This document shows positions 53,302-61,503 of a DNA stretch of 64,000 nt, piece by piece. The notes under the pieces were generated by a model, which was not told the origin of the DNA, did not search any database, and saw only the letters and a program-made list of their open reading frames with translations. The translations under genes were made by a program, and so were the position numbers. Each line of letters starts with the position of its first letter. The stretch's first letter is position 1. The stretch spans positions 60,589 to 124,588 of the forward strand of contig CAJUED010000007.1 in NCBI GenBank assembly GCA_910585075.1, in the 5' to 3' direction. This DNA comes from an uncultured Lachnospiraceae bacterium. GTDB taxonomy: Bacteria; Bacillota; Clostridia; Lachnospirales; Lachnospiraceae.

Positions 53302-53877
53302 ATGCCTGAGATGGTATTTGAGTTCATTTTGAAAAAGAACGGCATTGACCCCAAATCGGATCTCGCCATAGACCAGAGCATTGATTTTGGTTCCACCGCC
53401 GCCGCTTTTTCCGGTGGGCAAGGGGATTTCACCGTCGAGTTTGAGCCGCATGCTACCTCTCTTGAAGCCAAAGGCGACGGCTACGTGGTTGCTTCTCTGG
53501 GCGAAGATTCCGGTTATGTACCTTATACCGCCTTTTGTGCAAAGAAAAGCTATATCGACGAAAACCCTGAGGTCATTCAGTCCTTCACCAACGCCCTGCA
53601 AAAAGGCATGGATTATGTTGCCTCCCACAGCCCGGAGGAAATTGCCAAGGTTATCCAGCCCCAGTTTGAAGAAACCGACATGGAAACCCTCACCACCATC
53701 ATCACCCGCTACTACGAACAGGATACCTGGAAAGGCAACCTGATTTTTGAGGAAGACGCCTTCACCCTCCTTGAGAATATTTTAGAGGAAGCCGGCGAAC
53801 TTCCCCAGCGGGTTCCCTACACCGACCTGGTAACCACAGAATTTGCAAAAAAAGCTGCCGGCGGCAGCGAGAAATAA
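53302..53877 (+). pseudogene. ABC substrate-binding protein (NMT1/SsuA type), C-terminal half
   Basis: These 191 codons and a stop complete the gene begun at 29054. The protein shows MPEMVFEFILKKNGIDP, a QGDFTVEFEPHA ligand segment, YVPYTAFCAKKSYIDENPEV and a C-terminal helix region, the second lobe of the family. It lacks its own signal peptide and ribosome site, so it is not expressed as a working protein. The phrase GGRAGG|MPEM across the junction is what the family shows in one piece. Confidence 0.92.
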
Positions 53878-53909
53878 CAGACACAGCCTCTTAACCTTAT
53901 GATTAACTG

Positions 53910-53973
53910 TATAGACGCCGAACAGGCCGAGCAGGAAAATTCCTTTCCTCACCCGGCCTGCGCTGCGTCTATA
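53910..53973 (+). terminator. Long stem-loop after the split gene
   Basis: TATAGACGC (53910-53918) pairs with GCGTCTATA (53965-53973), with CAGGCCG/CGGCCTG and GGAAA/TTTCC nested inside. There is no T tract, so it may be a transcript-end stabiliser. Confidence 0.6.
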
Positions 53974-54065
53974 ACGATTCAGCCTTTGGATTCATAGTTA
54001 TGAAATCCGGCCCATCAAACACTACCACCCTCCCCATGTCAGCCTATTGACAGAGTTTTCTCTGC

Positions 54066-54416
54066 CTAAAAGCAAATATTAACCGAATGGGTCCACGCCC
54101 ATTCCATTATTCCCATCAGCATGGAAAAAACGGTGAGCACCATGGTCAGTACCATGGCAGGTACATCGTAAACCACTTTGTTCTGCTCCACAATCTGTCC
54201 CTTTGTCCCCAGGACCTCATATGTCTTTTGCCTGTTGCTAAGGAGCACCTCAACTCCCAGGAAAATGAGAATCAGCGGCCAGAACTGATAAATCACCCTG
54301 TAATCCAGCCTGGGCAGAAACAGCTGAAAAAGGAACAGGATTCCCGTCACAATCAGCACCAGCCCGAAGGTGACTGAGCCCACTCTGTGTATTCTGATCG
54401 TCTGTCTCTCCATCAT
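54066..54416 (-). CDS. Small membrane protein (LiaF/DUF5668-like)
   Basis: This 116-residue protein has three hydrophobic segments, with VGSVTFGLVLIVTGILFL and IYQFWPLILIFLGVEVLL typical of the DUF5668/LiaF transmembrane start. It overlaps the upstream gene by 4 bp and is last in the sigma factor operon. It may take part in envelope-stress sensing; function unproven. Confidence 0.7.
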   Translation of the reverse strand: MMERQTIRIHRVGSVTFGLVLIVTGILFLFQLFLPRLDYRVIYQFWPLILIFLGVEVLLSNRQKTYEVLGTKGQIVEQNKVVYDVPAMVLTMVLTVFSMLMGIMEWAWTHSVNICF

Positions 54417-55054
54417 ACTTCCTCCCTCTTTTCTTCCCGGCCATCCTCAAAAGTATCCATTCCCGTACTTTGATCCACATTTTTTCCGGCCGCCCCTTCT
54501 TTTGTCCTTTGGGAGTCGTCTATAGTGCCTGTGACAACCTCCACTTTCTTCCCCTCAAGCATCTTAACCCCCAGGTAAACAATACCGCAGCCCACTGCAA
54601 TGCTGGGAAGATAGTCGCCCACAATCCGCATGGCTCTGCCAATAAAATCAAACTGGTCCGGAAGTACCCGGGATATGATTTTTGCAAAAGTGTTCCACAG
54701 AAAGCAGCCTCCAAAGAAAATGAGAATGCCTGCAATCAGCTTATAATATTTCTCCATAAAACCTTCGGTCTCAGGCAGTTTTGCGGTTCCGAAAATGCTT
54801 TTATCTTCCATTTGGGCAAATTCCTCATCGCTTAAGCTGGCTAAGTGGTTTACATAGAAAAAGCTGTAAAACCATTCCACCACACATATACTCAGGACCG
54901 TTGCCTGCTCAAGCCATACGCCCAGAATAATCGTAAGCATAAAAAGCAGCATCATGCTCACCCCTCTGTTCATAAAGCCCATATACATCTCACCGGCACC
55001 CGGCATACATGAGATAATAAAGGTTAAAAATCTGTTTTGCTTCTTTGTTTTCAT
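54413..55054 (-). CDS. Membrane protein, TM2-domain-like
   Basis: The protein has 213 residues. Two N-terminal membrane segments enclose a MPGAGEMYMGFMNRG loop as in TM2-type proteins, more segments follow near residues 110-165, and the tail is hydrophilic and Glu/Lys-rich. It is third in the sigma-factor operon, overlapping the next gene by 4 bp. It probably senses or acts at the membrane under control of this sigma factor. Confidence 0.7.
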   Translation of the reverse strand: MKTKKQNRFLTFIISCMPGAGEMYMGFMNRGVSMMLLFMLTIILGVWLEQATVLSICVVEWFYSFFYVNHLASLSDEEFAQMEDKSIFGTAKLPETEGFMEKYYKLIAGILIFFGGCFLWNTFAKIISRVLPDQFDFIGRAMRIVGDYLPSIAVGCGIVYLGVKMLEGKKVEVVTGTIDDSQRTKEGAAGKNVDQSTGMDTFEDGREEKREEV

Positions 55055-55074
55055 ATTAATAGTCCTCCATTTTT

Positions 55075-55506
55075 CTACTCAAAAATATTAATCCTTCCGA
55101 CCCACGAATTTAATCTTTCGTTTGCCCTTCGCATGTTTTCATTGAACAGGAAATTTACGTTCACGCCGCCTTCTTCTTCCTCCCGTCCGGCTTCTTCCTG
55201 CTCTGTCTTTATTTGGGGTCCGTTTTCCTTTGTCACTTTCTCTCCGTATCCGCTTTCGGCTCCTATGGAAGGAATCACCATCAGCATGGCAATTGCCGCC
55301 GCCATTCCCGCTAAAATTTTAAGACGATACGTAAAAAGTGAAATCCGCTGTTCTCCGCCCCCGGGCTTTGGCAGTGCCTCCACGGTTTTTTCGGGAAATG
55401 CCTGCTTTAAAATCTCCGCCTTTAAATGCCCGGGCGCATAAAGCTCCCGCTGTTCCATCTGTTCAATAAAGAGCATCAGCTCCTCATCCGTAGGATATTC
55501 CCTCAT
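55075..55506 (-). CDS. Probable anti-sigma factor
   Basis: This 143-residue protein has a cytoplasmic N-terminal helical part (residues 1-65), one membrane segment (ILAGMAAAIAMLMVIPSI), and an external Glu-rich tail. That is the usual layout of membrane-bound anti-sigma factors. Its ATG overlaps the sigma gene stop by 4 bp. No zinc-binding HxxxCxxC motif is present. The role is inferred from position and topology. Confidence 0.75.
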   Translation of the reverse strand: MREYPTDEELMLFIEQMEQRELYAPGHLKAEILKQAFPEKTVEALPKPGGGEQRISLFTYRLKILAGMAAAIAMLMVIPSIGAESGYGEKVTKENGPQIKTEQEEAGREEEEGGVNVNFLFNENMRRANERLNSWVGRINIFE

Positions 55507-56027
55507 TCCGCTTCCCCCTTTCCATATATCCTTTTCAGCATCTGTCTTGCCCGATAAATCTGGGTTTGAATCGTTTTTATGCTTTTGCCCTGCTTGGCTG
55601 CAATCTCCTTAGGGCTCAGCTCCTCAAGATAATATGCTCTGGCCACCTGATTATAGGGCGGCTTTAATGTGTCACAGCTTTTTGCCAGCTCATCTTTTAT
55701 TTCCTCCTCCATACAGATTTCCTCCGGCGAGCCCCTCTCCTCCACTGTCAGTTCAAAAAAAGTGTCCTCCACCGGTACGCTCCTTCGGCTTGCGCTTCGC
55801 AGATAATCAATGCTTTTGTTGGTGGCAATTCTGCATATCCATGCCTTTTCGTTATCCCCGTCAAAGGAATCATATTTTTGAAAAGCGGCCAAAAAGGTTT
55901 CCTGGGTCAAATCCTCGGCTGCAAAATAATCACCGGTCAGTTTATAGCAGATGGAAAAAACAAGCTTGTCATATGTATCAATTATCTCAGCCAGCCTGCT
56001 TTCCGTACAGACGGCCTCTTTTACCAT
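55503..56027 (-). CDS. ECF-type RNA polymerase sigma factor
   Basis: The protein has about 174 residues. Region 2 shows YKLTGDYFAAEDLTQETFL and AWICRIATNKSIDYLRS; region 4 shows LEELSPKEIAAKQGKSIKTI and RARQMLKRI. It directs RNA polymerase to a small regulon, including probably its own operon. The ATG at 56027 has GGAGAG before it; a GTG at 56045 is also possible. Confidence 0.93.
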   Translation of the reverse strand: MVKEAVCTESRLAEIIDTYDKLVFSICYKLTGDYFAAEDLTQETFLAAFQKYDSFDGDNEKAWICRIATNKSIDYLRSASRRSVPVEDTFFELTVEERGSPEEICMEEEIKDELAKSCDTLKPPYNQVARAYYLEELSPKEIAAKQGKSIKTIQTQIYRARQMLKRIYGKGEAE

Positions 56028-56274
56028 GGTACTTATTCTCTCCACCCCGCTTTCTGTTCCCTGTTTTCACTTATTATAACGAATATACTTTTCATATATC
56101 TTCAAAAAATAAAAAATAATATAAATTTTTGCGCTCTGAATTTTTCCTCAATCTAAAACTTGTCATGTGGTTTTAAATACTATATAATAGGTATCAAAGC
56201 TTATCTGTTCTCATATCAGTAAGTTTGTAGCGAAAATATTGATTTTTACCTGTATGAAAAGTGAGGCAAGCCAT

Positions 56275-56880
56275 ATGACCATAGACACGGAAAATTTACT
56301 GAGCAGCATCATAGACAGTTTAAACCGCATACACCACATTGAGCTTGAGGACATCCCAAATATTGACCTTTACATGGATCAGGTAACCACCTTTATGGAC
56401 AGCAACCTGCGCAGCACCACCCGTAAGCCCGGGGAGGACAAAATTCTGACCAAGACCATGATCAATAATTATGCCAAGAATGATCTTCTGCCGCCCCCTG
56501 TCAAAAAGAAATACAGCAAAGAGCATATACTGCTTCTCATATTTATCTACTATTATAAAGGGATCCTTTCCATCGGAGACATCCAGAGCCTTCTACGGCC
56601 TCTCACGGAACGGTATTTCCATACGGACAATGCGCTTAATCTGGGCCATATTTATGAAGAAGTTTTCAGTCTGGAAGAAGACGCCGTGGCGGACTTAAAG
56701 GACGATATTGTCAAGAAATTTTCCACCTCTCAGGAAACCTTTCAGAATGCTCCTGAAGAAGACCGGGAAATTCTCCAGCTCTTTTCCTTCATTTCCATGC
56801 TCAGCTATGATGTGTATGTGAAAAGGCTCCTGATTGAAAAAATGATAGACAGCTTTAAAGACGCTACCACAAAGAAATAG
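56275..56880 (+). CDS. DUF1836 domain protein
   Basis: This 201-residue protein fits DUF1836: a short N-terminal helix, a MerR-like helix-turn-helix (LTKTMINNYAKNDLLPPPVK), then the helical ILLLIFIYYYKGILSIGDIQ segment. The family is Firmicute-specific and probably regulatory. I start at the ATG at 56275 with GAGG upstream; ATGs at 56239 and 56254 are in frame. A terminator follows. Confidence 0.85.
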   Translation: MTIDTENLLSSIIDSLNRIHHIELEDIPNIDLYMDQVTTFMDSNLRSTTRKPGEDKILTKTMINNYAKNDLLPPPVKKKYSKEHILLLIFIYYYKGILSIGDIQSLLRPLTERYFHTDNALNLGHIYEEVFSLEEDAVADLKDDIVKKFSTSQETFQNAPEEDREILQLFSFISMLSYDVYVKRLLIEKMIDSFKDATTKK

Positions 56881-56910
56881 AGCAGGGAAACTTTCTCCCT
56901 GCTCCTTTAT
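56880..56910 (+). terminator. Terminator of the DUF1836 gene
   Basis: GAGCAGGGA (56880-56888) pairs with TCCCTGCTC (56896-56904), followed by CTTTAT. Confidence 0.8.
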
Positions 56911-56955
56911 AAAATGCCTGCGTTTCGGCCTTCATTCCGCCACGCTTTATGTACG

Positions 56956-57100
56956 GCTTATTGCATCAAACGCAGCCTCACTTCACGATACTGCTTGTTG
57001 TATCAACGCTGTGCGCTTCACGATACTGCTTATTGTATCAAACGCTGTGCGCTTCTTGATGCAGCTTATTATGTCAAACGTTGCCGCACTTTGCATGATA
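56956..57100 (+). repeat. Degenerate tandem repeat, about 36 bp x 4
   Basis: Units begin at 56956, 56993, 57028 and 57064, each starting GCTTATTGTATCAAACGC or a close variant. Similar single words occur at 21558 and 63265. It is non-coding. Confidence 0.8.
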
Positions 57101-57111
57101 TACATTATTAC

Positions 57112-57277
57112 CTAGTACTCTGTCCTTGAAGTTCCTGTGCAAATTTTCGAGGATATTTTTTCGAGTGTGCAAGTTCAGAAACGGAGGCGTAGCGGGCTAC
57201 GCTGAGTATTCTGGACTTGTGCAATCGAAGAAATAGACCGAAATATTTGCACAAGGGTTTTCAGGACAGAGTACTAG
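57112..57277. repeat. 166-bp palindromic MITE-like element
   Basis: Perfect 15-bp terminal inverted repeats (CTAGTACTCTGTCCT and AGGACAGAGTACTAG) bound an almost continuous imperfect palindrome with a GCGTAGC/GCTACGC centre. The right end supplies the last five codons and stop of the exonuclease gene. No coding frame. I see no target duplication. Confidence 0.82.
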
Positions 57278-57980
57278 AAATGTTCTGTGTAAATCTGCAC
57301 CTGGGAAATCCCTCGCATCCATAAAAATATCCGAATTTCCCCTTCCTCTTTATCAGCATCCCACCGCAGATGGGACAGGTTAGCTCCTTATCATCTTCTC
57401 CTTCTCCCTTTGTCCCGCTCTCCTTTTTTCTCCGCTCCAGAATTTTGCCCATCTCCTCATAACACTTCTGGTTCATGATACAGTCGTTCAGCGCCCGGTG
57501 GGCCCCCTTTGTCTCAATCTTAAAGTGCTCCGCCAAATCCGTCAGTCTGTGGTGGGAGAGTTCCGGAAGACATCTCCTGGCCATAAAAAGCGTGTCCACA
57601 TAATCATTGTCAAGCTCTTTTCCCAGGGACTCCCATGCCGCATCATATGCAAAATTGGTATCAAAAGTATGTATGTTATGCCCCACTAACACGCTGTTTC
57701 CGATAAATTCCAGAAAACCTGCAATGGCGCTTTGAATCCCCGGTGCATCCGCCACCATTGCATCCGTAATTCCATTGACGGCAGTAGCCCCTGCCGGTAT
57801 ATGCCTTCCCGGATTCACCAAAGTGGAATACTCCCCTGTTATCTCATGCCCGCAGACCCTCACAGCGGATATTTCTATAATGTCATCCCGCTCCGGATTG
57901 ATTCCCGTGGTTTCAAGGTCAAACACCACATAATCCGCCAGATAGCCGCTAAGCCTTTTTCCTTTGTTCCGCACTTTCAT
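57261..57980 (-). CDS. DEDDh 3'-5' exonuclease (DnaQ-like) with zinc finger
   Basis: This 239-residue protein has Exo I VVFDLETTGINPERD, Exo II VGHNIHTFDTNFAYD and Exo III HRALNDC, the DnaQ/PolC-type DEDDh set. A C-terminal topoisomerase-type zinc finger follows (CPICGGMLIKRKGKFGYFYGC, then CRF). It digests single-stranded DNA ends. GGAGG precedes the ATG. The last residues (SSTLS) come from a palindromic repeat inserted at the 3' end, which may have trimmed the finger. Confidence 0.9.
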   Translation of the reverse strand: MKVRNKGKRLSGYLADYVVFDLETTGINPERDDIIEISAVRVCGHEITGEYSTLVNPGRHIPAGATAVNGITDAMVADAPGIQSAIAGFLEFIGNSVLVGHNIHTFDTNFAYDAAWESLGKELDNDYVDTLFMARRCLPELSHHRLTDLAEHFKIETKGAHRALNDCIMNQKCYEEMGKILERRKKESGTKGEGEDDKELTCPICGGMLIKRKGKFGYFYGCEGFPRCRFTQNISSTLS

Positions 57981-58128
57981 CCGTGTCTTCCTCCGCTGTA
58001 AAATCGTCCTGTTCGTTTAAAATCATTTCGTTATCATTTAAATTTTATTTTTCACAGTATCACTTTACTCTGTGACTTTAATATGTTAAAATCCTACTGT
58101 GTGAATATTTAATCGGGAGGCATTACAT

Positions 58129-58425
58129 ATGAATAAGAAAATACAAACAGATGCTGTCGATCATTTATTTGAAGCCATCTTGTGCCTGAAAAGTAAGGAG
58201 GAATGCTACAACTTTTTTGAGGATTTGTGCACTGTCAATGAACTCCTCTCTCTTTCTCAGCGCTATGAAGTGGCGTCCATGTTAAAAGACCGCAAGACAT
58301 ACCTTGAAATAGCAGAAAAGACCGGCGCATCTACCGCCACCATCAGCCGCGTCAACCGTTCCTTAAATTATGGTAACGACGGCTACGGGCTGGTATTCAA
58401 TCGGCTGGATAGTGACAACGGATAA
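58129..58425 (+). CDS. YerC/TrpR-like regulator
   Basis: This 98-residue protein is a full-length YerC/YecD (TrpR superfamily) regulator with a LSLSQRYEVASMLKDRKTYL helix and DNA-reading part YLEIAEKTGASTATISRVNR. GGGAGG precedes the ATG. In Firmicutes such proteins are often near his genes; a HisA-like gene lies 1.2 kb away, but the link is only positional. Confidence 0.92.
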   Translation: MNKKIQTDAVDHLFEAILCLKSKEECYNFFEDLCTVNELLSLSQRYEVASMLKDRKTYLEIAEKTGASTATISRVNRSLNYGNDGYGLVFNRLDSDNG

Positions 58426-58434
58426 TCCCACGGG

Positions 58435-59127
58435 TTATCCGTTTATTTCTATAAAAAGCTCCGGGTCCACGAACTCATTATTCTGCATAATCTGGTAGCC
58501 AAGTTTCTGATTATCTTTTCCCACAGTAAATAAAATATAACCTTTTCCCAAGGTCTGTCCATCCTTTACAAGAGCGTTTCCTCCGTTTCGGTATATGGAC
58601 TGATAACCGTTGCCATGGTCTAACACCACTCTGGTTCCGTAGGTCTCGTCCACACCCACGCTGACCACAGTTCCTGTTCCGGAGGTGACCACATTGCTTC
58701 CGTTGGCCGCCGTAAATACCACCATGGGCTCTCCCTCCGTGGCCTTCTCCATAGCGGCGGAGCTGCTTATGGGAAATCCTTTTGGCAGTGCGTTTTCTAT
58801 GATTTGCAGGGATATGGCGTCCTCCTCCTCTGCCTTCCTGGTGACAGTTTCCCCTAAGACCGCTATTTTGTCGGACAAAGTGGAATTCTCAACGCTGAGC
58901 GCCTCATTTTCATCCGTCAGGTCGTTGATTGTAATAATCTGCTCTATAATTTCTTTTCTTGCGTTCTGAAGGGAGATGGCATCATAGACAAATCTGCAAA
59001 CGATTCCCACCACCGCCACAAACAAAACGACTGCCGCCACTTCCATTGCCCTCTGGCCGATTGTATGCTTTTTTATCGTGCCGTCCTTTTTTTCAACCAC
59101 CATTATAAGTGCGTATTTCCGTCCCAT
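58435..59127 (-). CDS. Membrane-anchored M23 (LytM)-like protein, catalytically degenerate
   Basis: This 230-residue protein has a short cytoplasmic N-terminus, one membrane segment (VAAVVLFVAVVGIVCRFV), a coiled coil (residues about 55-100) and a C-terminal LytM-like beta domain (GTGTVVSVGVDETYGTRVVL, HGNGYQSIYRNGG). The zinc ligands HxxxD and HxH of active M23 peptidases are missing; the last motif reads LGYQIMQN. Such inactive LytM proteins (EnvC/FtsEX-linked type) activate amidases. That role here is inferred. Confidence 0.83.
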   Translation of the reverse strand: MGRKYALIMVVEKKDGTIKKHTIGQRAMEVAAVVLFVAVVGIVCRFVYDAISLQNARKEIIEQIITINDLTDENEALSVENSTLSDKIAVLGETVTRKAEEEDAISLQIIENALPKGFPISSSAAMEKATEGEPMVVFTAANGSNVVTSGTGTVVSVGVDETYGTRVVLDHGNGYQSIYRNGGNALVKDGQTLGKGYILFTVGKDNQKLGYQIMQNNEFVDPELFIEING

Positions 59128-59289
59128 AACCTTACGTCCTCCCCGGTCAATGTACTTATTTTACCATAAGAAATCGATTAACACAACTTTATTGAAGTTT
59201 TCCTTTACTTTTAAGAATCAGTATGATATTCTGATATTGTTACAGAGTTGTAACATGTACTATTATATTTATTTTCGGAGGTATCTACA

Positions 59290-59490
59290 ATGAACAAAGG
59301 TACAGTAAAATGGTTTAACAACCAAAAAGGATACGGCTTTATCTCTGATGAGACAGGCAACGATGTATTCGTACACTACTCAGGACTTAACATGGAAGGT
59401 TTCAAGTCTCTTGAAGAAGGCGCTTCTGTTGAATTTGAAGTAGTAAACGGCGAAAAAGGACCTCAGGCCGTAAACGTAACAAAGTTATAA
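59290..59490 (+). CDS. cspA: Cold shock protein CspA family
   Basis: This 66-residue protein is one cold-shock domain with RNP1 KGYGFIS and RNP2 VFVHYS. It binds single-stranded RNA and melts structure. CGGAGG precedes the ATG. The leader from about 59190 is T-rich but short of a clear cold box. Confidence 0.97.
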   Translation: MNKGTVKWFNNQKGYGFISDETGNDVFVHYSGLNMEGFKSLEEGASVEFEVVNGEKGPQAVNVTKL

Positions 59491-59613
59491 TTAGACATAC
59501 TACTTATAACACATTAATCCGTAACACGATGTGCCTTTTCTTAATATAAATGTTTCATTTCAATAGCGTTGCATTTTATTTGGAATTTGCAATATTGTTT
59601 TATCAGATTAAGG

Positions 59614-59648
59614 AAAAAACCTATCTCTCGCGGGATAGGTTTTTTTTA
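59614..59648. terminator. Bidirectional terminator between cspA and the HisA-like gene
   Basis: AAAAAACCTATC (59614-59625) pairs with GATAGGTTTTTT (59634-59645), with A and T runs on opposite sides, so it can serve both genes. Confidence 0.9.
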
Positions 59649-59669
59649 TGCTATCGGCTATGCCATTGG

Positions 59670-60449
59670 CTATGCTCTTTTGATATATGCAATCACATCC
59701 TCAAACCCCATTTCACCGCCGAACAGATCAAGGGCGCTGCCAATGGTCACATCCACCCTTCCCGCACCTAAAATTTTCAATTTTTCAAGGTCCTCAAAAT
59801 TATGTACGCCGCCGGCATAGGTGGTGGGAATCTCGCACTCCCTTCCAAGCATGGTCACAAGCTCCTCCTCAATTCCCTGTGCCTTTCCTTCCACATCCAC
59901 CCCGTGAATCAAAAATTCGTCGCAAAAACCCGAGAGTTCCCTTAAGGTATCGGCATTTAACTTTACCTCCGTATAATTCTGCCATCTATCGGTAACGATA
60001 TAGTAATCCATGCCTCTCTTTCTGCAGCTTAAATCCAGCACAAGATGCTCTTTTCCAACCGCCGCCCTCATTTCATGCAGCCTGTCATAATGTAATTTCC
60101 CATCCTTAAACACATAGGAGGTTACAATCACATGGCTTGCCCCGGCTTTCAGAAATTCTTCCCCCGAAGACGGGATGATGCCGCCTCCCACTTGAAAGGC
60201 ACCGGGACATGCCCTAAGGGCTCCCATGGCCTGGGCTTTTGATTTTTCATAATATTCGCTGTCCTTAGAGTTCAGCAAAATAATGTGTCCGCCGTTCAGT
60301 CCCTTTTCCCCATAGAGACGGGCAAAATAAGCGGCATCCTTTTCCGATACAAAGTTTTCCGCCGCCATGTTCCCTTTATCCTGAAGGCTCCCGCCCACAA
60401 TCTGTTTTACCTTTCCGTTATGAATGTCAATGCATGGTCTGAATTTCAT
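59670..60449 (-). CDS. HisA-like isomerase, eukaryote-type
   Basis: This 259-residue protein is a TIM barrel of the HisA/HisF group with KFRPCIDIHNGKVKQIVGGS, FQVGGGI and TYAGGV. These features and the length match the plant/fungal-like HisA (His6) found in scattered bacteria. It would isomerise ProFAR to PRFAR in histidine synthesis. No other his gene is nearby. GGGAGG precedes the ATG. Confidence 0.85.
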   Translation of the reverse strand: MKFRPCIDIHNGKVKQIVGGSLQDKGNMAAENFVSEKDAAYFARLYGEKGLNGGHIILLNSKDSEYYEKSKAQAMGALRACPGAFQVGGGIIPSSGEEFLKAGASHVIVTSYVFKDGKLHYDRLHEMRAAVGKEHLVLDLSCRKRGMDYYIVTDRWQNYTEVKLNADTLRELSGFCDEFLIHGVDVEGKAQGIEEELVTMLGRECEIPTTYAGGVHNFEDLEKLKILGAGRVDVTIGSALDLFGGEMGFEDVIAYIKRA

Positions 60450-60713
60450 CTTCCTGCCTCCCGTTTATAGCTTACCATATTTTAAGCCCGCCGGGGACTC
60501 TCCGTCAAAATCTTTTTATAAAAAACTTTAAAAAACCTTTTTTTTGCATAATTTAAAATGCAGGCATATTTTTTCTTCCACTGCACATAATAGCAGGAGA
60601 ACTGACAATCCTGCAGTTCATGACTTATGGCTTAATTTACGGCGTTTGCGTCTGCATTGCACCCGCAAACACAGCAGTATGCAAGTCAATCCGCGGCAGC
60701 CGTCAAATGTGCG

Positions 60714-60782
60714 GACGCGTAACATTTCAGCCTTCGGCTTCACTGTTACGGAATCTGCCCGGCTCATTGTCCGCGGGAATCA
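60714..60782 (+). repeat. Hairpin repeat with shared tail before the low-complexity lipoprotein gene
   Basis: CGTAACA and TGTTACG pair round an AGCCTTCGGCT hairpin; the segment matches 27341-27376. It is followed by CTCATTGTCCGCGGGAAT, the tail also seen at 12152, 14445, 46628 and 46851. Two repeat types thus join here. It may lie in the leader of the next gene. Confidence 0.6.
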
Positions 60783-60806
60783 GGGAAATATGATAGGAGG
60801 GATATT

Positions 60807-61439
60807 ATGAAAAAAATGAGAAAAGTGATCGCGGTATCTCTTGTCATTACAATGCTCTGTGTTTTAACAGCCTGTGGAACTGACAAGAATAAAAACACAG
60901 ACGACATGGCCGGAAATACCACCACAGAAAACGGCACTTCCGGAAGCGGCTCTGCTTCCGGCAAGAACGACAATAACAGCTCTGCCGGCAACAGTACAGG
61001 AAGCGGCAGCGCGGCAAACGGTAATAATGGTACCCAGGCGGGTGATACAGGCGCCGGTTCAGGCACAGAAGGCAGCTTAGACGGCGCCGGTTCTGACGAT
61101 GCAGGCGGCTCCGGTAACGGCTCCACCGGCACAGCCGGAAACGGCGGCAGCGACAATGGCAGCGGAAATAACAGCGGCAGCAACAATGGAAACGGCAACG
61201 GTAACGGCGGAACCGACAGCAACAACGGAAACGGCAATGTAAACAGCGCCACCTCCGGAACCGACGACGATAATGATTCCCTTTTGGAAAATGCCGGTGA
61301 CGCGGTAGGGGATGTTGTGGATGACGTGGCTAACGGCGTGTCCGATATTACCGATGACTTGACTGGCAATGATAACGGTAACGACAATAACTCCAACGGA
61401 AATAATACCGCATCAGGCACCACTACAGCCAGACGATAG
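60807..61439 (+). CDS. Low-complexity Gly/Asn/Ser-rich lipoprotein
   Basis: This 210-residue protein has a signal peptide with lipobox LTAC, then about 130 residues made almost wholly of Gly, Asn, Ser, Thr and Asp, and a short amphipathic helix (AGDAVGDVVDDVANGVSDI) before an Asn-rich end. It is probably unfolded on the cell surface. GGAGGG precedes the ATG and a strong terminator follows. No family is recognised. Confidence 0.82.
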   Translation: MKKMRKVIAVSLVITMLCVLTACGTDKNKNTDDMAGNTTTENGTSGSGSASGKNDNNSSAGNSTGSGSAANGNNGTQAGDTGAGSGTEGSLDGAGSDDAGGSGNGSTGTAGNGGSDNGSGNNSGSNNGNGNGNGGTDSNNGNGNVNSATSGTDDDNDSLLENAGDAVGDVVDDVANGVSDITDDLTGNDNGNDNNSNGNNTASGTTTARR

Positions 61440-61463
61440 TGTGAGAAGAAGTTCTAATTGCTC

Positions 61464-61503
61464 AAACGAGCAGGGAAGGTAACCTCCCCTGCTCGTTTTT
61501 TAT
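61464..61503 (+). terminator. Terminator of the low-complexity lipoprotein gene
   Basis: AAACGAGCAGGG (61464-61475) pairs with CCCTGCTCGTTT (61487-61498), followed by more T. It abuts the dapB stop and may serve both genes. Confidence 0.92.

Noticed and set aside
56956..57100. CRISPR array
   Set aside because: The units abut with no unique spacers and no cas genes lie nearby.
60764..61423. 219-codon minus-strand Pro/Leu/Ser-rich frame
   Set aside because: It is the complement of the Gly/Asn-rich lipoprotein gene, which has a signal peptide, ribosome site and terminator.
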